NCBI GenBank assembly: GCA_945863885.1
Contig: CAMAZY010000016.1
Location: forward strand, 1-60,981
Direction of reading: 5' to 3'
Length of the DNA: 60,981 nucleotides
Origin: an uncultured Clostridia bacterium
GTDB lineage: Bacteria; Bacillota; Clostridia; Oscillospirales; Acutalibacteraceae
In this document: in pieces, positions 25,082 through 32,846 of the stretch
Layout: each line of letters starts with the position of its first letter
How positions within the stretch are numbered: position 1 is the stretch's first letter
Position numbers and translations under genes: made by a program
Notes under the pieces: model-generated
What the model saw: only the letters and a program-made list of their open reading frames with translations
Told to the model about the DNA's origin: nothing
The model's database searches: none

Positions 25082-26323
25082 TTAATCCGAATCCGGGTTC
25101 ATATCTGGTTCTTTGTTCTCGCCTTGATCGGTCATATTTTCCCATCGGCTTCCGAAGTCATCTGAACCCGGAAGAAGGATTCCTTTTTCCATCGCTTGTG
25201 CAGAGGAAATTTTGGATCTGTAGTCGAGATGGGCGTAAATATTTGCGGTTGTGCTGAAGTCCGAGTGACCAAGCCATTCTTGAATCTGCTTAAGTGGTAC
25301 GCCATTTGCAAGCAGCAGGCTGGCACAACTATGTCGGAGATCATGAAAACGCATTTTGGGCATCCCGTGCTTTTGGATAAACTTCGGAAAATACTCGGTT
25401 AAATAGTTTGGTCGCATCCGCTCTCCCAGTTCGTTCACAAAGACATAACCATCGTAATCGTAGTTATAGCAGTTTCCACAGACCTTTTTATTTAGCTCCT
25501 GCGCTTCTTTTACCTTCATGAAATATTCCCGAAAGCTCCCCACTAAAGGAAGAGTTCTGAGACTGGATTTCGTTTTTGCGGAATCCTGTTCGATGATCTG
25601 ATTCGTGCCGTCGATTGTTGCCTCCGTAACCGTTCGTTTAATGGTAAGTGTTCCACGATTAAAATCGATTGCATCCCATTTCAGCCCGATCACCTCACCA
25701 CGCCGCAGCCCATAGAAAGCTGCCACTAAGACAGGAAGCTCCAACCGTGTCCCTTTTACGATTTCAAACAGCCTTTGCATTTGTTCTGCATCAAGGAAAG
25801 TCGGCTGGAAGGTATTCTTTCTCGGTCGGTCAACCTTCATTGCCACATTTTGCGGAACCATATCCGTTTTCATTGCATACTTCAATGCCTGATATATTAC
25901 CGCATGATAGTGAATCACCGAGTTTGGCTTTACGGTTTTTAGTTTTTCCGTATAGAACTGCTGAATGTGTCGAGCTTCAAGTTCTTTCAGCAGTATTCCT
26001 TTCTTGCGAAAATACGGAGCAATCGTACTTTTGACCATTCCCTGATACGAGCCAAAAGTTGCGGGCTTGATTCTTGCTCTGACAATTTCAAGCCATTGCT
26101 CTAAGTAGTCGGCAAAAAGCATATCCGAGCTGAGACCACCGGAAACTGTCGGTACCTCAAAGGTGCTTCGGATACGGACAAGTTCTTCCTCTGCCCGCCG
26201 CTTGTTGCCCTTTTGGGGCAAACCTGTTGACACCCATTTTTGATGACGCTTTCCTGTGGCGTCTTTATAACTGAGAACAGCGTAATAATAGCCATTCTTT
26301 ACTGTAAGAGTTCCTGATACCAT
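25082..26323 (-). CDS. int: Tyrosine recombinase / integrase of the element
   Basis: A 413-residue phage-type integrase that would insert and excise the element at tRNA-Ser. In order: an N-terminal arm-binding region (GYYYAVLSYKDATGKRHQKW), the SAM-like core-binding domain (residues ~65-155), and the catalytic domain with Arg in YGLRRGEVIGLKW, the HDLRHSCASLL box (His-x-x-Arg), HSDFSTTANIY (third His and the Tyr nucleophile in IYAHLDY). ATG 26323 (MVSGTLTV) is used because GGAGG lies 8 nt before it; the frame extends 11 codons further. It is transcribed toward the tRNA. Confidence 0.93.
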   Translation of the reverse strand: MVSGTLTVKNGYYYAVLSYKDATGKRHQKWVSTGLPQKGNKRRAEEELVRIRSTFEVPTVSGGLSSDMLFADYLEQWLEIVRARIKPATFGSYQGMVKSTIAPYFRKKGILLKELEARHIQQFYTEKLKTVKPNSVIHYHAVIYQALKYAMKTDMVPQNVAMKVDRPRKNTFQPTFLDAEQMQRLFEIVKGTRLELPVLVAAFYGLRRGEVIGLKWDAIDFNRGTLTIKRTVTEATIDGTNQIIEQDSAKTKSSLRTLPLVGSFREYFMKVKEAQELNKKVCGNCYNYDYDGYVFVNELGERMRPNYLTEYFPKFIQKHGMPKMRFHDLRHSCASLLLANGVPLKQIQEWLGHSDFSTTANIYAHLDYRSKISSAQAMEKGILLPGSDDFGSRWENMTDQGENKEPDMNPDSD

Positions 26324-26431
26324 TTTTATTACCTCCGGAATAATAGATTTGTACACAGGCCTCTCCCACCGATGAGTCTATTTTACTCTGTCGGTGGGAG
26401 ATACTCAATTATGCGATTATGCAGAAATAGT

Positions 26432-26656
26432 TCAAATCGCAGTCGTGCCCTGATCCATGACATATTCGATTACATTGACCTTGGGAATCCTAAAGGAATT
26501 TCCTATTTTCAGTCCTTTTATGTAACCATCATTTATTAAGTCGTACGCAAGATGCCGACTGATTCCAAGCATAGATTGAAGCTGGGCGATATTCACGATG
26601 TCTGGATATTCCGGAAACATCATCTGATACAGCTCTCTCAATTCGGATTTCTTCAT
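26432..26656 (-). CDS. Excisionase-like HTH protein
   Basis: A 74-residue protein with a MerR/excisionase-type helix-turn-helix: IAQLQSMLGISRHLAYDLINDGYIKGLKIGNSFRIPK-type segment (residues 22-60). Such proteins sit beside the integrase in integrative elements and bias recombination toward excision by bending DNA. It overlaps the upstream Cys-rich gene by one base (TAATG), indicating co-translation, and precedes int by ~110 bp. Role inferred from family and position. Confidence 0.75.
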   Translation of the reverse strand: MKKSELRELYQMMFPEYPDIVNIAQLQSMLGISRHLAYDLINDGYIKGLKIGNSFRIPKVNVIEYVMDQGTTAI

Positions 26657-26886
26657 TATTGTTCACTCGCTTCTCTCATATGTTTTTGTCCAGCCCCTTT
26701 TGTCTGAATGATATAGTCATATCCATATCGATGATTGCAAAAGTCACAACAATCCTTGCTTTGAACATGCCTGTCCCGTGAAATAATATAATCATGGGTG
26801 TCAAAAAACTGACCGAGGCATACAGGACAAAGGCACATATACATCACATCGCTTGAGATATTTTTCATGTTTGTTCGGAGGGTCAT
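26656..26886 (-). CDS. Small Cys-rich element protein
   Basis: Up to 76 residues with two cysteine pairs, CLCPVC and CCDFC, probably one zinc-binding knuckle pair around a 25-residue spacer. A second Met at residue 7 (26868) is an equally possible start. No function recognised. Small Cys-rich proteins of this type are found next to excisionase genes in clostridial conjugative elements (general knowledge). Its stop overlaps the excisionase start. Confidence 0.6.
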   Translation of the reverse strand: MTLRTNMKNISSDVMYMCLCPVCLGQFFDTHDYIISRDRHVQSKDCCDFCNHRYGYDYIIQTKGAGQKHMREASEQ

Positions 26887-26951
26887 TTCTGTGTCTCCTT
26901 TCCTTCTGAATTAATACCCTTCACTTGGTAGGCAACTAAAACAGGCAAAAA

Positions 26952-27437
26952 TTAACCTTCAAATAGAATTTTTTTAAGCTTCTTTATTTTTTTGCAAATA
27001 GCCGCTGGGGCGACCTTCCGAATTTCTGCAACTTCCCGTTGTGTGAATCCCTCAAAAGCAATCATTGTGAGTAGTTCCTTGTCTTTTTCCGGCAAAGCGA
27101 GTACCTTCATATAGAGTTCATCGTTCTCAATTTCATCTATCCACGAAAAGCGTGGATTTGTCTGAAAGTTGTGTGTGTCAATAACAGATAACTCAGATTG
27201 AAACTTTTGAAGAAGAGTGGACATTGATTCTCCTTGAGCATTTCCTTCTGCACAATCATCATCCGTAAATGGTTGTGTATGATTGATCTCAGTTCTGTTC
27301 TTCCTGAACACATTCAAATCGAACTCATATATTTCCTGAATACTTTTTTCACTCATTCCTGCTTCTTCATATTCCTTTTGGAGTTTTTTCCATTCTTCAT
27401 TGAATTTCTTTTTTTCAATTCCATAATTAAATCCCAT
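26952..27437 (-). CDS. Sigma-70 region 4-like regulator
   Basis: The 161-residue product has a Lys/Glu-rich helical N-terminal half and a C-terminal sigma region 4-type HTH (residues ~115-158): LPEKDKELLTMIAFEGFTQREVAEIRK, where the FTQREVAEI helix pair would contact -35 DNA. No region 2 is present, so it is a regulator rather than a complete sigma factor, similar to small activators of Tn916/Tn1549-type elements. ATG 27437 follows AAGGAG; the frame is open 16 codons further. It heads the left recombination module. Confidence 0.75.
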   Translation of the reverse strand: MGFNYGIEKKKFNEEWKKLQKEYEEAGMSEKSIQEIYEFDLNVFRKNRTEINHTQPFTDDDCAEGNAQGESMSTLLQKFQSELSVIDTHNFQTNPRFSWIDEIENDELYMKVLALPEKDKELLTMIAFEGFTQREVAEIRKVAPAAICKKIKKLKKILFEG

Positions 27438-27595
27438 TGTTGTAATCTCCTTAAAAATTGATTTTTGAAAGTGTGTAATTATCAAAAATCGGAGATTACG
27501 GGTATTTAGCCAAATAACATTCCCACACGGTCATTCCTCCCTTACGGGTGAAACCGTCTGAAAATCCAAAAATAGTCCCTTTTTTCAAAGAAAAA

Positions 27596-27624
27596 TGCTC
27601 CCTTCAGTTTTTCTGCCGGGAGCA
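27596..27624 (-). terminator. Terminator, left end of cargo (1)
   Basis: On the minus strand a 7-bp TGCTCCC/GGGAGCA stem with inner CAG/CTG pairing is followed by TTTTTCTTT. With the next hairpin it forms a double terminator. The gap 27438-27838 holds nothing else that I recognise. Confidence 0.75.
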
Positions 27625-27658
27625 AACTGTTTTTCTCGTGTTCTTACCGAAAACAAAA

Positions 27659-27710
27659 AGCCACCGGCAAGATAAGAAACGTTAAAGTTTCAAATCTTGA
27701 CCGGTGGCCT
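27659..27710 (-). terminator. Terminator, left end of cargo (2)
   Basis: A long stem, CCACCGG...CAAGAT paired with ATCTTG.CCGGTGG with one bulge, is followed on the minus strand by TTTTTG. It isolates the cargo transcripts from the integrase module. Confidence 0.8.
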
Positions 27711-27838
27711 CTCATGTAATATGTTTGGTATAACCAACCGTCGTATTTGAGATATATGACCTGAAGATGGATTTACGCAGCCTATTTCATCTCAACCATT
27801 TCGTCGTTATATCTTTAATTTTTAAATTAGGCAACCTG

Positions 27839-28042
27839 CTAGTAAGCAAGTCTTTCTTGCCCTTTTGGGGCATACAAGTCTATCGTATCGTGACGACGTC
27901 CTTTCATTTTTCTGACCATAACAACATGACATCTTGTACATTCCACCTTAATATCGCCTTGGGCGTTTTTATAGCCTGTTACGATGGTTCCGCAGTTAGA
28001 ACAATGCCATGAGAATGGTGCCCACTCATCGTGCTTCACCAT
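27839..28042 (-). CDS. Small zinc-ribbon protein
   Basis: A 67-residue protein with CSNCG and CTRCH knuckles 20 residues apart, a classical zinc ribbon, and a basic middle (VRKMKGRRHD). A GGAGAA lies about 12 nt before the ATG. It follows the LexA-type gene by ~40 bp on the same strand, so the two are probably co-transcribed and end at the double terminator. Role unknown; it could bind DNA or RNA. Confidence 0.65.
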   Translation of the reverse strand: MVKHDEWAPFSWHCSNCGTIVTGYKNAQGDIKVECTRCHVVMVRKMKGRRHDTIDLYAPKGQERLAY

Positions 28043-28083
28043 AATTATTACAGTTCTCCTTATCTGAATCTCAATGTGTGGTA

Positions 28084-28698
28084 TTACAAAGATTTAATGA
28101 CATTCTTTGCAACGCCTTGGACAACAAGCTCCTTAACTAAAATCTCTTTGTTGCAATATTTCTTTTTGTTTTGATATTTCAGTATCGCACAATGAGATTC
28201 TTCATCAATACCCGCAAACATTTTGAGGGTATTTTCATTGTTTTCATCTAGAGCTACGACAATATCTCCAACGCAAGCCGTTTCTTGTTTACGAATTACA
28301 ATGAGGTCGCCGTCGTTAATTCCTGCATCTATCATAGAATCACCGGTAGCACGGAGGATATAGAATTCACCTTTGCCGAAAATAGATTCGGGCAAGCTAA
28401 CATACTCCTCTACGTGTTCTTCCTCGGCTTCGGGGTCGCCGCATCGAATACTACCTACTATAGGTGCAGAGAAATATCCGGTGGAACACTTGTCAATCTT
28501 GGTGGACTCGATTGTGCGTCCGTCGTAAGAGATAAGGCCTCGCTCATTCATTTCGACTAGGTAGCGATAGACGGTGGTTTTTGCGACGTTAACGCCATTA
28601 GCTATTTCACTAAGGGAAGGAGAAAAGTGATTAGCACGATAAAAGGCATCAACATAAGCACTTATTTCTTTCATTAGTTCCGGATTTTTACTTCTCAT
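28084..28698 (-). CDS. lexA: LexA-type SOS repressor
   Basis: A 204-residue repressor with an N-terminal winged HTH (SLSEIANGVNVAKTTVYRYL, residues ~28-47) and a C-terminal S24 autoprotease domain. The Cys-Gly cleavage site is at 86-87 (RCGD), the catalytic Ser at 121 (ATGDSMIDAGI) and the general-base Lys at 159 (ENTLKM). RecA-stimulated self-cleavage would derepress its targets after DNA damage. GAGGG precedes the start. The promoter contains a LexA-box match, so autoregulation is likely. Carried on a mobile element, it may control transfer or the cargo rather than, or in addition to, the host SOS regulon. Confidence 0.88.
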   Translation of the reverse strand: MRSKNPELMKEISAYVDAFYRANHFSPSLSEIANGVNVAKTTVYRYLVEMNERGLISYDGRTIESTKIDKCSTGYFSAPIVGSIRCGDPEAEEEHVEEYVSLPESIFGKGEFYILRATGDSMIDAGINDGDLIVIRKQETACVGDIVVALDENNENTLKMFAGIDEESHCAILKYQNKKKYCNKEILVKELVVQGVAKNVIKSL

Positions 28699-28745
28699 AT
28701 AGGTCCCTCGCCTTCTATGTGGAACGGTTCGTTCTCGATAGCTTA

Positions 28746-28774
28746 ATTATATCAGAACATATGTTTGTTTGCAA
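28746..28774 (-). promoter_or_regulatory. lexA promoter overlapped by a LexA/DinR box
   Basis: On the minus strand TTGCAA (28769-28774) and TATAAT (28746-28751) are 17 bp apart. Between them, 28754-28767 reads AGAACATATGTTTG on the plus strand, matching CGAAC-RNRY-GTTYG at all but the first position. Confidence 0.8.
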
Positions 28775-28794
28775 GAGGCTTCTTGAAACAAAAA

Positions 28795-28824
28795 AGTAGG
28801 TGTCGCTTGTAAGCGTCACCTACT
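28795..28824 (-). terminator. Terminator after the 66-aa gene
   Basis: A 12-bp stem AGTAGGTG.CGC/GCG.CACCTACT is followed on the minus strand by TTTTTTG. Confidence 0.85.
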
Positions 28825-28834
28825 ATAATTGCGT

Positions 28835-29035
28835 TTATTTGAATATATCCCAAATACTAAAGGAGGTTTTATTATAGACCTTGTTATACGCCGCTTTTTT
28901 GGGGTTCTTAATCCATCCCATACCTTTCTTGCCATAACCGGGTATAAGTGCTTTTTTAACGGCACGTTTAGCTCTGCCGGTAGTTCTTGCTTTAAAAGAC
29001 CTTTTTAGACTTGGGGTTCTTAATCCAAATTTCAT
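28835..29035 (-). CDS. Small basic protein
   Basis: A 66-residue, strongly basic protein (Arg/Lys about one third) with the segments LKRSFKARTTGRAKRAVKKA and KGMGWIKNPKKAAYNKVYN, ending in a hydrophobic aromatic tail SIWDIFK. GAGGTGAT precedes the ATG. The composition suggests nucleic-acid or membrane binding; no family is recognised. A proper terminator follows. It is preceded by one or two further micropeptide genes on the same strand. Confidence 0.6.
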   Translation of the reverse strand: MKFGLRTPSLKRSFKARTTGRAKRAVKKALIPGYGKKGMGWIKNPKKAAYNKVYNKTSFSIWDIFK

Positions 29036-29048
29036 TTTATCACCTCAT

Positions 29049-29153
29049 TTAATCTTCCAAAAACATTAGAAATTCTGCGGCTCTGCCTGCTAATCTTTTT
29101 TTATTTTTTCCTTGCTCATTTTTAGTAAAACTCTTTCGCTTGTTTTGTAGCAC
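29049..29153 (-). CDS. Possible 34-aa basic micropeptide
   Basis: A GTG-initiated frame of 34 codons (reads LQNKRKSFTKNEQG... then KKRLAGRAAEFLMFLED) ends 13 bp before the next gene's ATG. It has no clear ribosome site, and the A-rich tracts make a frameshifted remnant of a longer gene equally possible. Confidence 0.3.
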   Translation of the reverse strand: MLQNKRKSFTKNEQGKNKKRLAGRAAEFLMFLED

Positions 29154-29202
29154 AGATTATCAAAATATTCTTGAGGATAGTATTTATACAAGTATTAAAT
29201 TC

Positions 29203-29352
29203 CTAACCGGCTATTTTCCCAATAATATATAAAATAGCGATAATAACAACAATCGTAATAGCGGTAGGACTTAAGCATCCGCCTGAATCGCCGCCACCTG
29301 ATCCGCCTCCTGTTGTGCTTTGAAAAACGTGAAAATCATCCATATTGGGCAT
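29203..29352 (-). CDS. Gly-rich single-span membrane micropeptide
   Basis: A 49-codon frame with a good AAGGAG 9 nt before the ATG. The peptide has a polar N terminus (MPNMDDFHVFQSTT), a Gly/Ser linker (GGGSGGGDSGG), one Cys, and a C-terminal ~17-residue hydrophobic helix (ITIVVIIAILYIIGKIAG). It is therefore a predicted single-pass membrane peptide with its N terminus in a Gly-rich tether. Function unknown; membrane micropeptides beside defence or toxin genes sometimes act as toxins, but nothing here proves that. Confidence 0.65.
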   Translation of the reverse strand: MPNMDDFHVFQSTTGGGSGGGDSGGCLSPTAITIVVIIAILYIIGKIAG

Positions 29353-29477
29353 AGGATTTTCTCCTTACTTTTAGTGTACAACTGTATAATAACAGTTTAT
29401 GTGTACCATAAAACGGACTTTGTCGATTATTATAGCATATTTTCGCTTGAAAAGTATTTTTTTTAAAATGGTTAGTT

Positions 29478-30521
29478 TTAGTCCTTGTTGAGCTCGTCTT
29501 TCCACCTTTCATTAGGTTCTTCGCAGTTTCTCATTGATGTTACTGCACTGTCAACTGCATCATAAAGGTTTCTTGTTCCTTTTTTAGAGTAGTTATAATT
29601 GGCGGCTCTTTCGCTGCGAATACCAATACTGCTTGCAGTTTCAACCGCATCAATGTTCGCGGCAACAAAAAGGAATTCCCAACCGTAACGTTCTTCTTGA
29701 CGACGAATCATTTTCTTCACGTGGTCGATAGTATAATTGTGGCTTGCATTTTCTTGACCATCAGTAGTGATGATGAACATTGTGTGCTCAGGTACATCTT
29801 CAGGTCTCGCGTATTTATGAATGTTTCCAATATGATGAATTGCACCGCCAATAGCATCTAAAAGTGCAGTACAACCTCTTACATTGTATTGTTCATCAGT
29901 CATAGGTTCGATGTTTTGAATATCAATTCTATCGTGAAGAACTTCTGTATCATTATCAAACAGGACAGTAGAAACCATAACTTTACCATCGAGTTTCTTT
30001 TGTTTATCAATCATAGAATTGAAGCCGCCGATAGTATCAGCTTCAAGACCGGCCATAGAACCACTACGATCCAAAATAAATACGAGTTCAGTTACGTTGT
30101 TTTTCATTTTTATATCTCCTTTGGAGTTTATAATATAGTCTGCATGGTTGATCCAGCTTTGATAGATTTCGCCTGCAGATTTGCACTTGCTAATGAGTTT
30201 TTTAAATGGTGGATATACCTCAGACTTAACAATCAAATAATTACCCATTCCAAGATTCACATAGTTCCAACCTTTAGGAACTTTACTATCCATTCCAAAC
30301 AAGCCAAAATCACATTCACCCAATGTGGGGAACACCGCAAGGATTTCTTCAATTTTGAAATCGCCAAACACGTAGTTCAAGTGATATAAATTGCCGTCTG
30401 TCTTTACAAACTTGATATCACCGGGCTCACCCATAGCACCACCTTCAGCAATCATAAAGAATAGGATGTTTTCAAAAAAATCCTTATTAAGATTTTCTCT
30501 GTCTAATTCGATGATTTTCAT
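29478..30521 (-). CDS. vWA-domain protein with an extra N-terminal domain
   Basis: ATG 30521 (GGAGG 7 nt upstream) gives 347 residues. Residues 1-~137 are an unrecognised domain (MKIIELDRENLNKDFFENIL...). Residues ~139-347 form a von Willebrand A domain with the MIDAS motif DRSGS, a conserved Thr (RGCTALLDAI) and Asp (ITTDGQENAS), like the TerY family, which typically begins exactly at the internal Met (30107). That internal ATG has its own AAAGGAGAT 7 nt upstream, so a separate 209-residue vWA protein could also be made. The vWA domain would mediate metal-dependent protein contacts. It follows the macro-domain gene beyond a hairpin. Confidence 0.85.
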   Translation of the reverse strand: MKIIELDRENLNKDFFENILFFMIAEGGAMGEPGDIKFVKTDGNLYHLNYVFGDFKIEEILAVFPTLGECDFGLFGMDSKVPKGWNYVNLGMGNYLIVKSEVYPPFKKLISKCKSAGEIYQSWINHADYIINSKGDIKMKNNVTELVFILDRSGSMAGLEADTIGGFNSMIDKQKKLDGKVMVSTVLFDNDTEVLHDRIDIQNIEPMTDEQYNVRGCTALLDAIGGAIHHIGNIHKYARPEDVPEHTMFIITTDGQENASHNYTIDHVKKMIRRQEERYGWEFLFVAANIDAVETASSIGIRSERAANYNYSKKGTRNLYDAVDSAVTSMRNCEEPNERWKDELNKD

Positions 30522-30541
30522 TTCATTACCTCCGCAAAACA

Positions 30542-30580
30542 AATATGACCACAAGGCGTTTATCACCTTATGGTCATATT
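30542..30580. terminator. Hairpin between macro-domain and vWA genes
   Basis: A nested stem ATATGACCA...TGGTCATAT with inner AAGG/CCTT is followed on the minus strand by TGTTTTG. A second, weaker hairpin (GGTCGCTTG/CAAGTGACC) lies near 30605-30623. Together they probably end the dnd transcript partly or fully. Confidence 0.55.
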
Positions 30581-30652
30581 ATAAATTATTCAATATTAGT
30601 TTTGGTCGCTTGACAAGTGACCTTTAAATCATTTTTATAAATGGTAATTTGT

Positions 30653-31690
30653 TTAACATCCTAACAACACTTGGTCAAATTCAAACAAAGCTTCATTGAT
30701 TTCAAAAATATCATAGATTTCTTTTTGAATAAAATACCGGATTATTTTATCAAAGGTGAAACTACGAGATAAAGTAAGCCCTGCCGAAGCAAGTAAGTCT
30801 TGAGTTTCTTCAAGATTTAGTTTAAGCGCTATTGCAAATGCTACTGCAGTTTGTTTTGAAGGTTTATATGTTTTAGGGTTACACTTGATTTTAGAAAAGG
30901 TTTTCTTGTCGATGTTGGCTTTTTTATAACACTCAACGTCAGTCATTCCGCGCTCGTCAATCAAATCAAACAGTTTATATGCGAATGGCTTATCCATTGA
31001 CTTCATATATTCATACAACGATTTTCCTCCTACACTACTATATTGTTCCTCACAAGGAGCAGACATATCTGAGCAGACATCAATACTTTTTTTACTTGCA
31101 ATTTTATTTGGAAAGAACGAGTCAAGCGTTTCTATTTCAGCAATGCAGTCTTCGTCATTTTCCTCAACATATTTGTCATCAATTACTTCGCTTATTTCAG
31201 TAAATAGTTTCTTACTAAACTCATACGATTTGCGGTCAAAAACACAGAGGTAGACCATTATTTCGTGTTCAAATAAAAACTCGGTTATGACCTGAATTGC
31301 AAATTTGAGCACTTGGTCTTTAGGATAACCATAAACCCCCGATGAAATAAGTGGAAATGCAACCGAGTTGCAGTTGTTTTCAACGGCTAATTTTAATGAT
31401 TCTATATAGCAAGACTTTAAGATTATACTTTCACCATTAAGTCCGCCGTGCCATACTGGCCCCGATGTATGTATGATATGTTTTGCAGCAAGATTATATC
31501 CCTTGGTAATTTTAGCAGAGCCTAATCCAAGGGGCGCGATTTTTGAGCACTCTAAATCAAGCTCAGGTCCCGCGCCTTCATGCACAGCAAGGTCAACACC
31601 ACTATAACCAACCATTTCTTCGTTGGTCGTGTTCACAATGGCATCAACCTTCATCTTGGTAATATCTTGCCGGATAATCTGTAATGGCAA
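30653..31690 (-). CDS. Macro-domain protein with C-terminal HTH-like domain
   Basis: A 345-residue protein. Residues 1-~165 form a macro domain: DAIVNTTNEEMVGYSGVD (ADP-ribose-binding loop), LAAKHIIHTSGPVW, and AFPLISSGVYGYP (phosphate-binding loop). Residues ~225-345 form a helical domain with an HTH-like part (YKKANIDKKTFSKIK) and conserved tail YDIFEINEALFEFDQVLLG. Macro domains bind or remove ADP-ribose. Translation starts at TTG with GAAGGTG upstream. It lies 16 bp after dndA on the same strand, so it is the last gene of the dnd operon; a role in NAD or ADP-ribose signalling tied to phosphorothioation is an inference. Confidence 0.85.
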   Translation of the reverse strand: MPLQIIRQDITKMKVDAIVNTTNEEMVGYSGVDLAVHEGAGPELDLECSKIAPLGLGSAKITKGYNLAAKHIIHTSGPVWHGGLNGESIILKSCYIESLKLAVENNCNSVAFPLISSGVYGYPKDQVLKFAIQVITEFLFEHEIMVYLCVFDRKSYEFSKKLFTEISEVIDDKYVEENDEDCIAEIETLDSFFPNKIASKKSIDVCSDMSAPCEEQYSSVGGKSLYEYMKSMDKPFAYKLFDLIDERGMTDVECYKKANIDKKTFSKIKCNPKTYKPSKQTAVAFAIALKLNLEETQDLLASAGLTLSRSFTFDKIIRYFIQKEIYDIFEINEALFEFDQVLLGC

Positions 31691-31706
31691 TTTTGCACCT
31701 TCTTTT

Positions 31707-32846
31707 TTAGTTACTGTCGGTCATTGATTTTACATAATCTACCAACTCAAAAAAATCAACTTTTGTGTTGTAGTTCCAAGAGATACGAATAGCTTCACTC
31801 ACTCGCACCTCATCGAGTCCCATTGATGTCAAAACATAACTTGGAGAGTGGCTCCCGGAATTGCAAGCCGAGCCATTAGAAAAGGCATAGTTTTCTTTCA
31901 TTGCAAGGAAGATACCTTCTGCATCAACACCGTGAAAACTCACATTTACAGTTGTCGGCAAACAATATTCTTGTGCCCCATTGAAAGAGTAGTTTAATCC
32001 TTTAATGCTCTCGATAAAATCAGCTTTTATCTCAGCACATTTCTTCATATGCTTTTCGCACTCATCATTACACAATTGAGCCGCTAACGCAAAACCTGCA
32101 ACTAAAGCGACGGGAGTAGTGCCGGGTCTGAATCCTCGTTCTTGTTGACCACCATACATCAATGGCTTTACGGGTGGGCGCTTATAGCTTTTATCCCTTT
32201 TAAGAACGATTGCTCCAACACCTTGAGGACCGCCCAATTTATGAGCAGTGACACTTAACATATCATACTTGGTATTTCTCAATTCATCGTTGAGTTTTCC
32301 AAAGCCTTGTGTAGCATCAATATGAAAATATGTAGGTGTCTTTTCAAGAGCTTCACCAACTTCTTTGATAGGTTGGATTATTCCGGTTTCACTATTAACG
32401 TGCATAAGAGAAACAAGCAAAGTTTTATCTGTCACCAACTCCAAGATTTGTTGGGGTTTGATTCTGCCTGTTTCATCGGGAGCAACAAAGTCCACAACAC
32501 AACCGTGCTTTTCAAGATGTTTCATAGCTTCAAGAACCGATTTGTGTTCGATGGTAGTAGTTATGAAATGATTCCTACCGGTTTCATTAGCATATTCAAG
32601 CAAACCAAGAATAGCCATATTATTGCTTTCGGTAGATCCACTTGTAAAAAGCACGTCAGTTGTATCAACGCTCAAGATCTCCGCGATTGTTTTTCGTGAT
32701 GCAGAAACAATCTCTTTTGCTTCCGTTCCAAAAATATGTGTTCTACTATCGGCATTGCCATAGTGAGAACGATATATCTCAATCATTCTTTCTAATACTC
32801 TTTCATCAACCGGTGATGAAGCATTAAAATCAAGATATACAGCCAT
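31707..32846 (-). CDS. dndA: Cysteine desulfurase DndA
   Basis: PLP enzyme that takes sulfur from cysteine and passes the persulfide to DndC for phosphorothioate synthesis. The 379-residue protein is of the NifS/IscS type: Ser/Thr PLP-phosphate contacts in FTSGSTESNN, HIDATQ (Asp-Gln pair), the PLP lysine K203 in SVTAHKLGGPQG, and the persulfide Cys328 in SNGSACNSGSH. Its ATG overlaps the dndE stop (TAATG) with AAGGAGG inside dndE. Many Dnd clusters lack dndA and borrow IscS, so this one is complete. IscS-like function in Fe-S assembly is possible in addition. Confidence 0.92.
   Translation of the reverse strand: MAVYLDFNASSPVDERVLERMIEIYRSHYGNADSRTHIFGTEAKEIVSASRKTIAEILSVDTTDVLFTSGSTESNNMAILGLLEYANETGRNHFITTTIEHKSVLEAMKHLEKHGCVVDFVAPDETGRIKPQQILELVTDKTLLVSLMHVNSETGIIQPIKEVGEALEKTPTYFHIDATQGFGKLNDELRNTKYDMLSVTAHKLGGPQGVGAIVLKRDKSYKRPPVKPLMYGGQQERGFRPGTTPVALVAGFALAAQLCNDECEKHMKKCAEIKADFIESIKGLNYSFNGAQEYCLPTTVNVSFHGVDAEGIFLAMKENYAFSNGSACNSGSHSPSYVLTSMGLDEVRVSEAIRISWNYNTKVDFFELVDYVKSMTDSN

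Noticed and set aside
25082-26323. Prophage integrase
   Set aside because: No capsid, terminase, portal or tail genes in 36 kb; the sigma-like factor and CHAP hydrolase point to a conjugative element.
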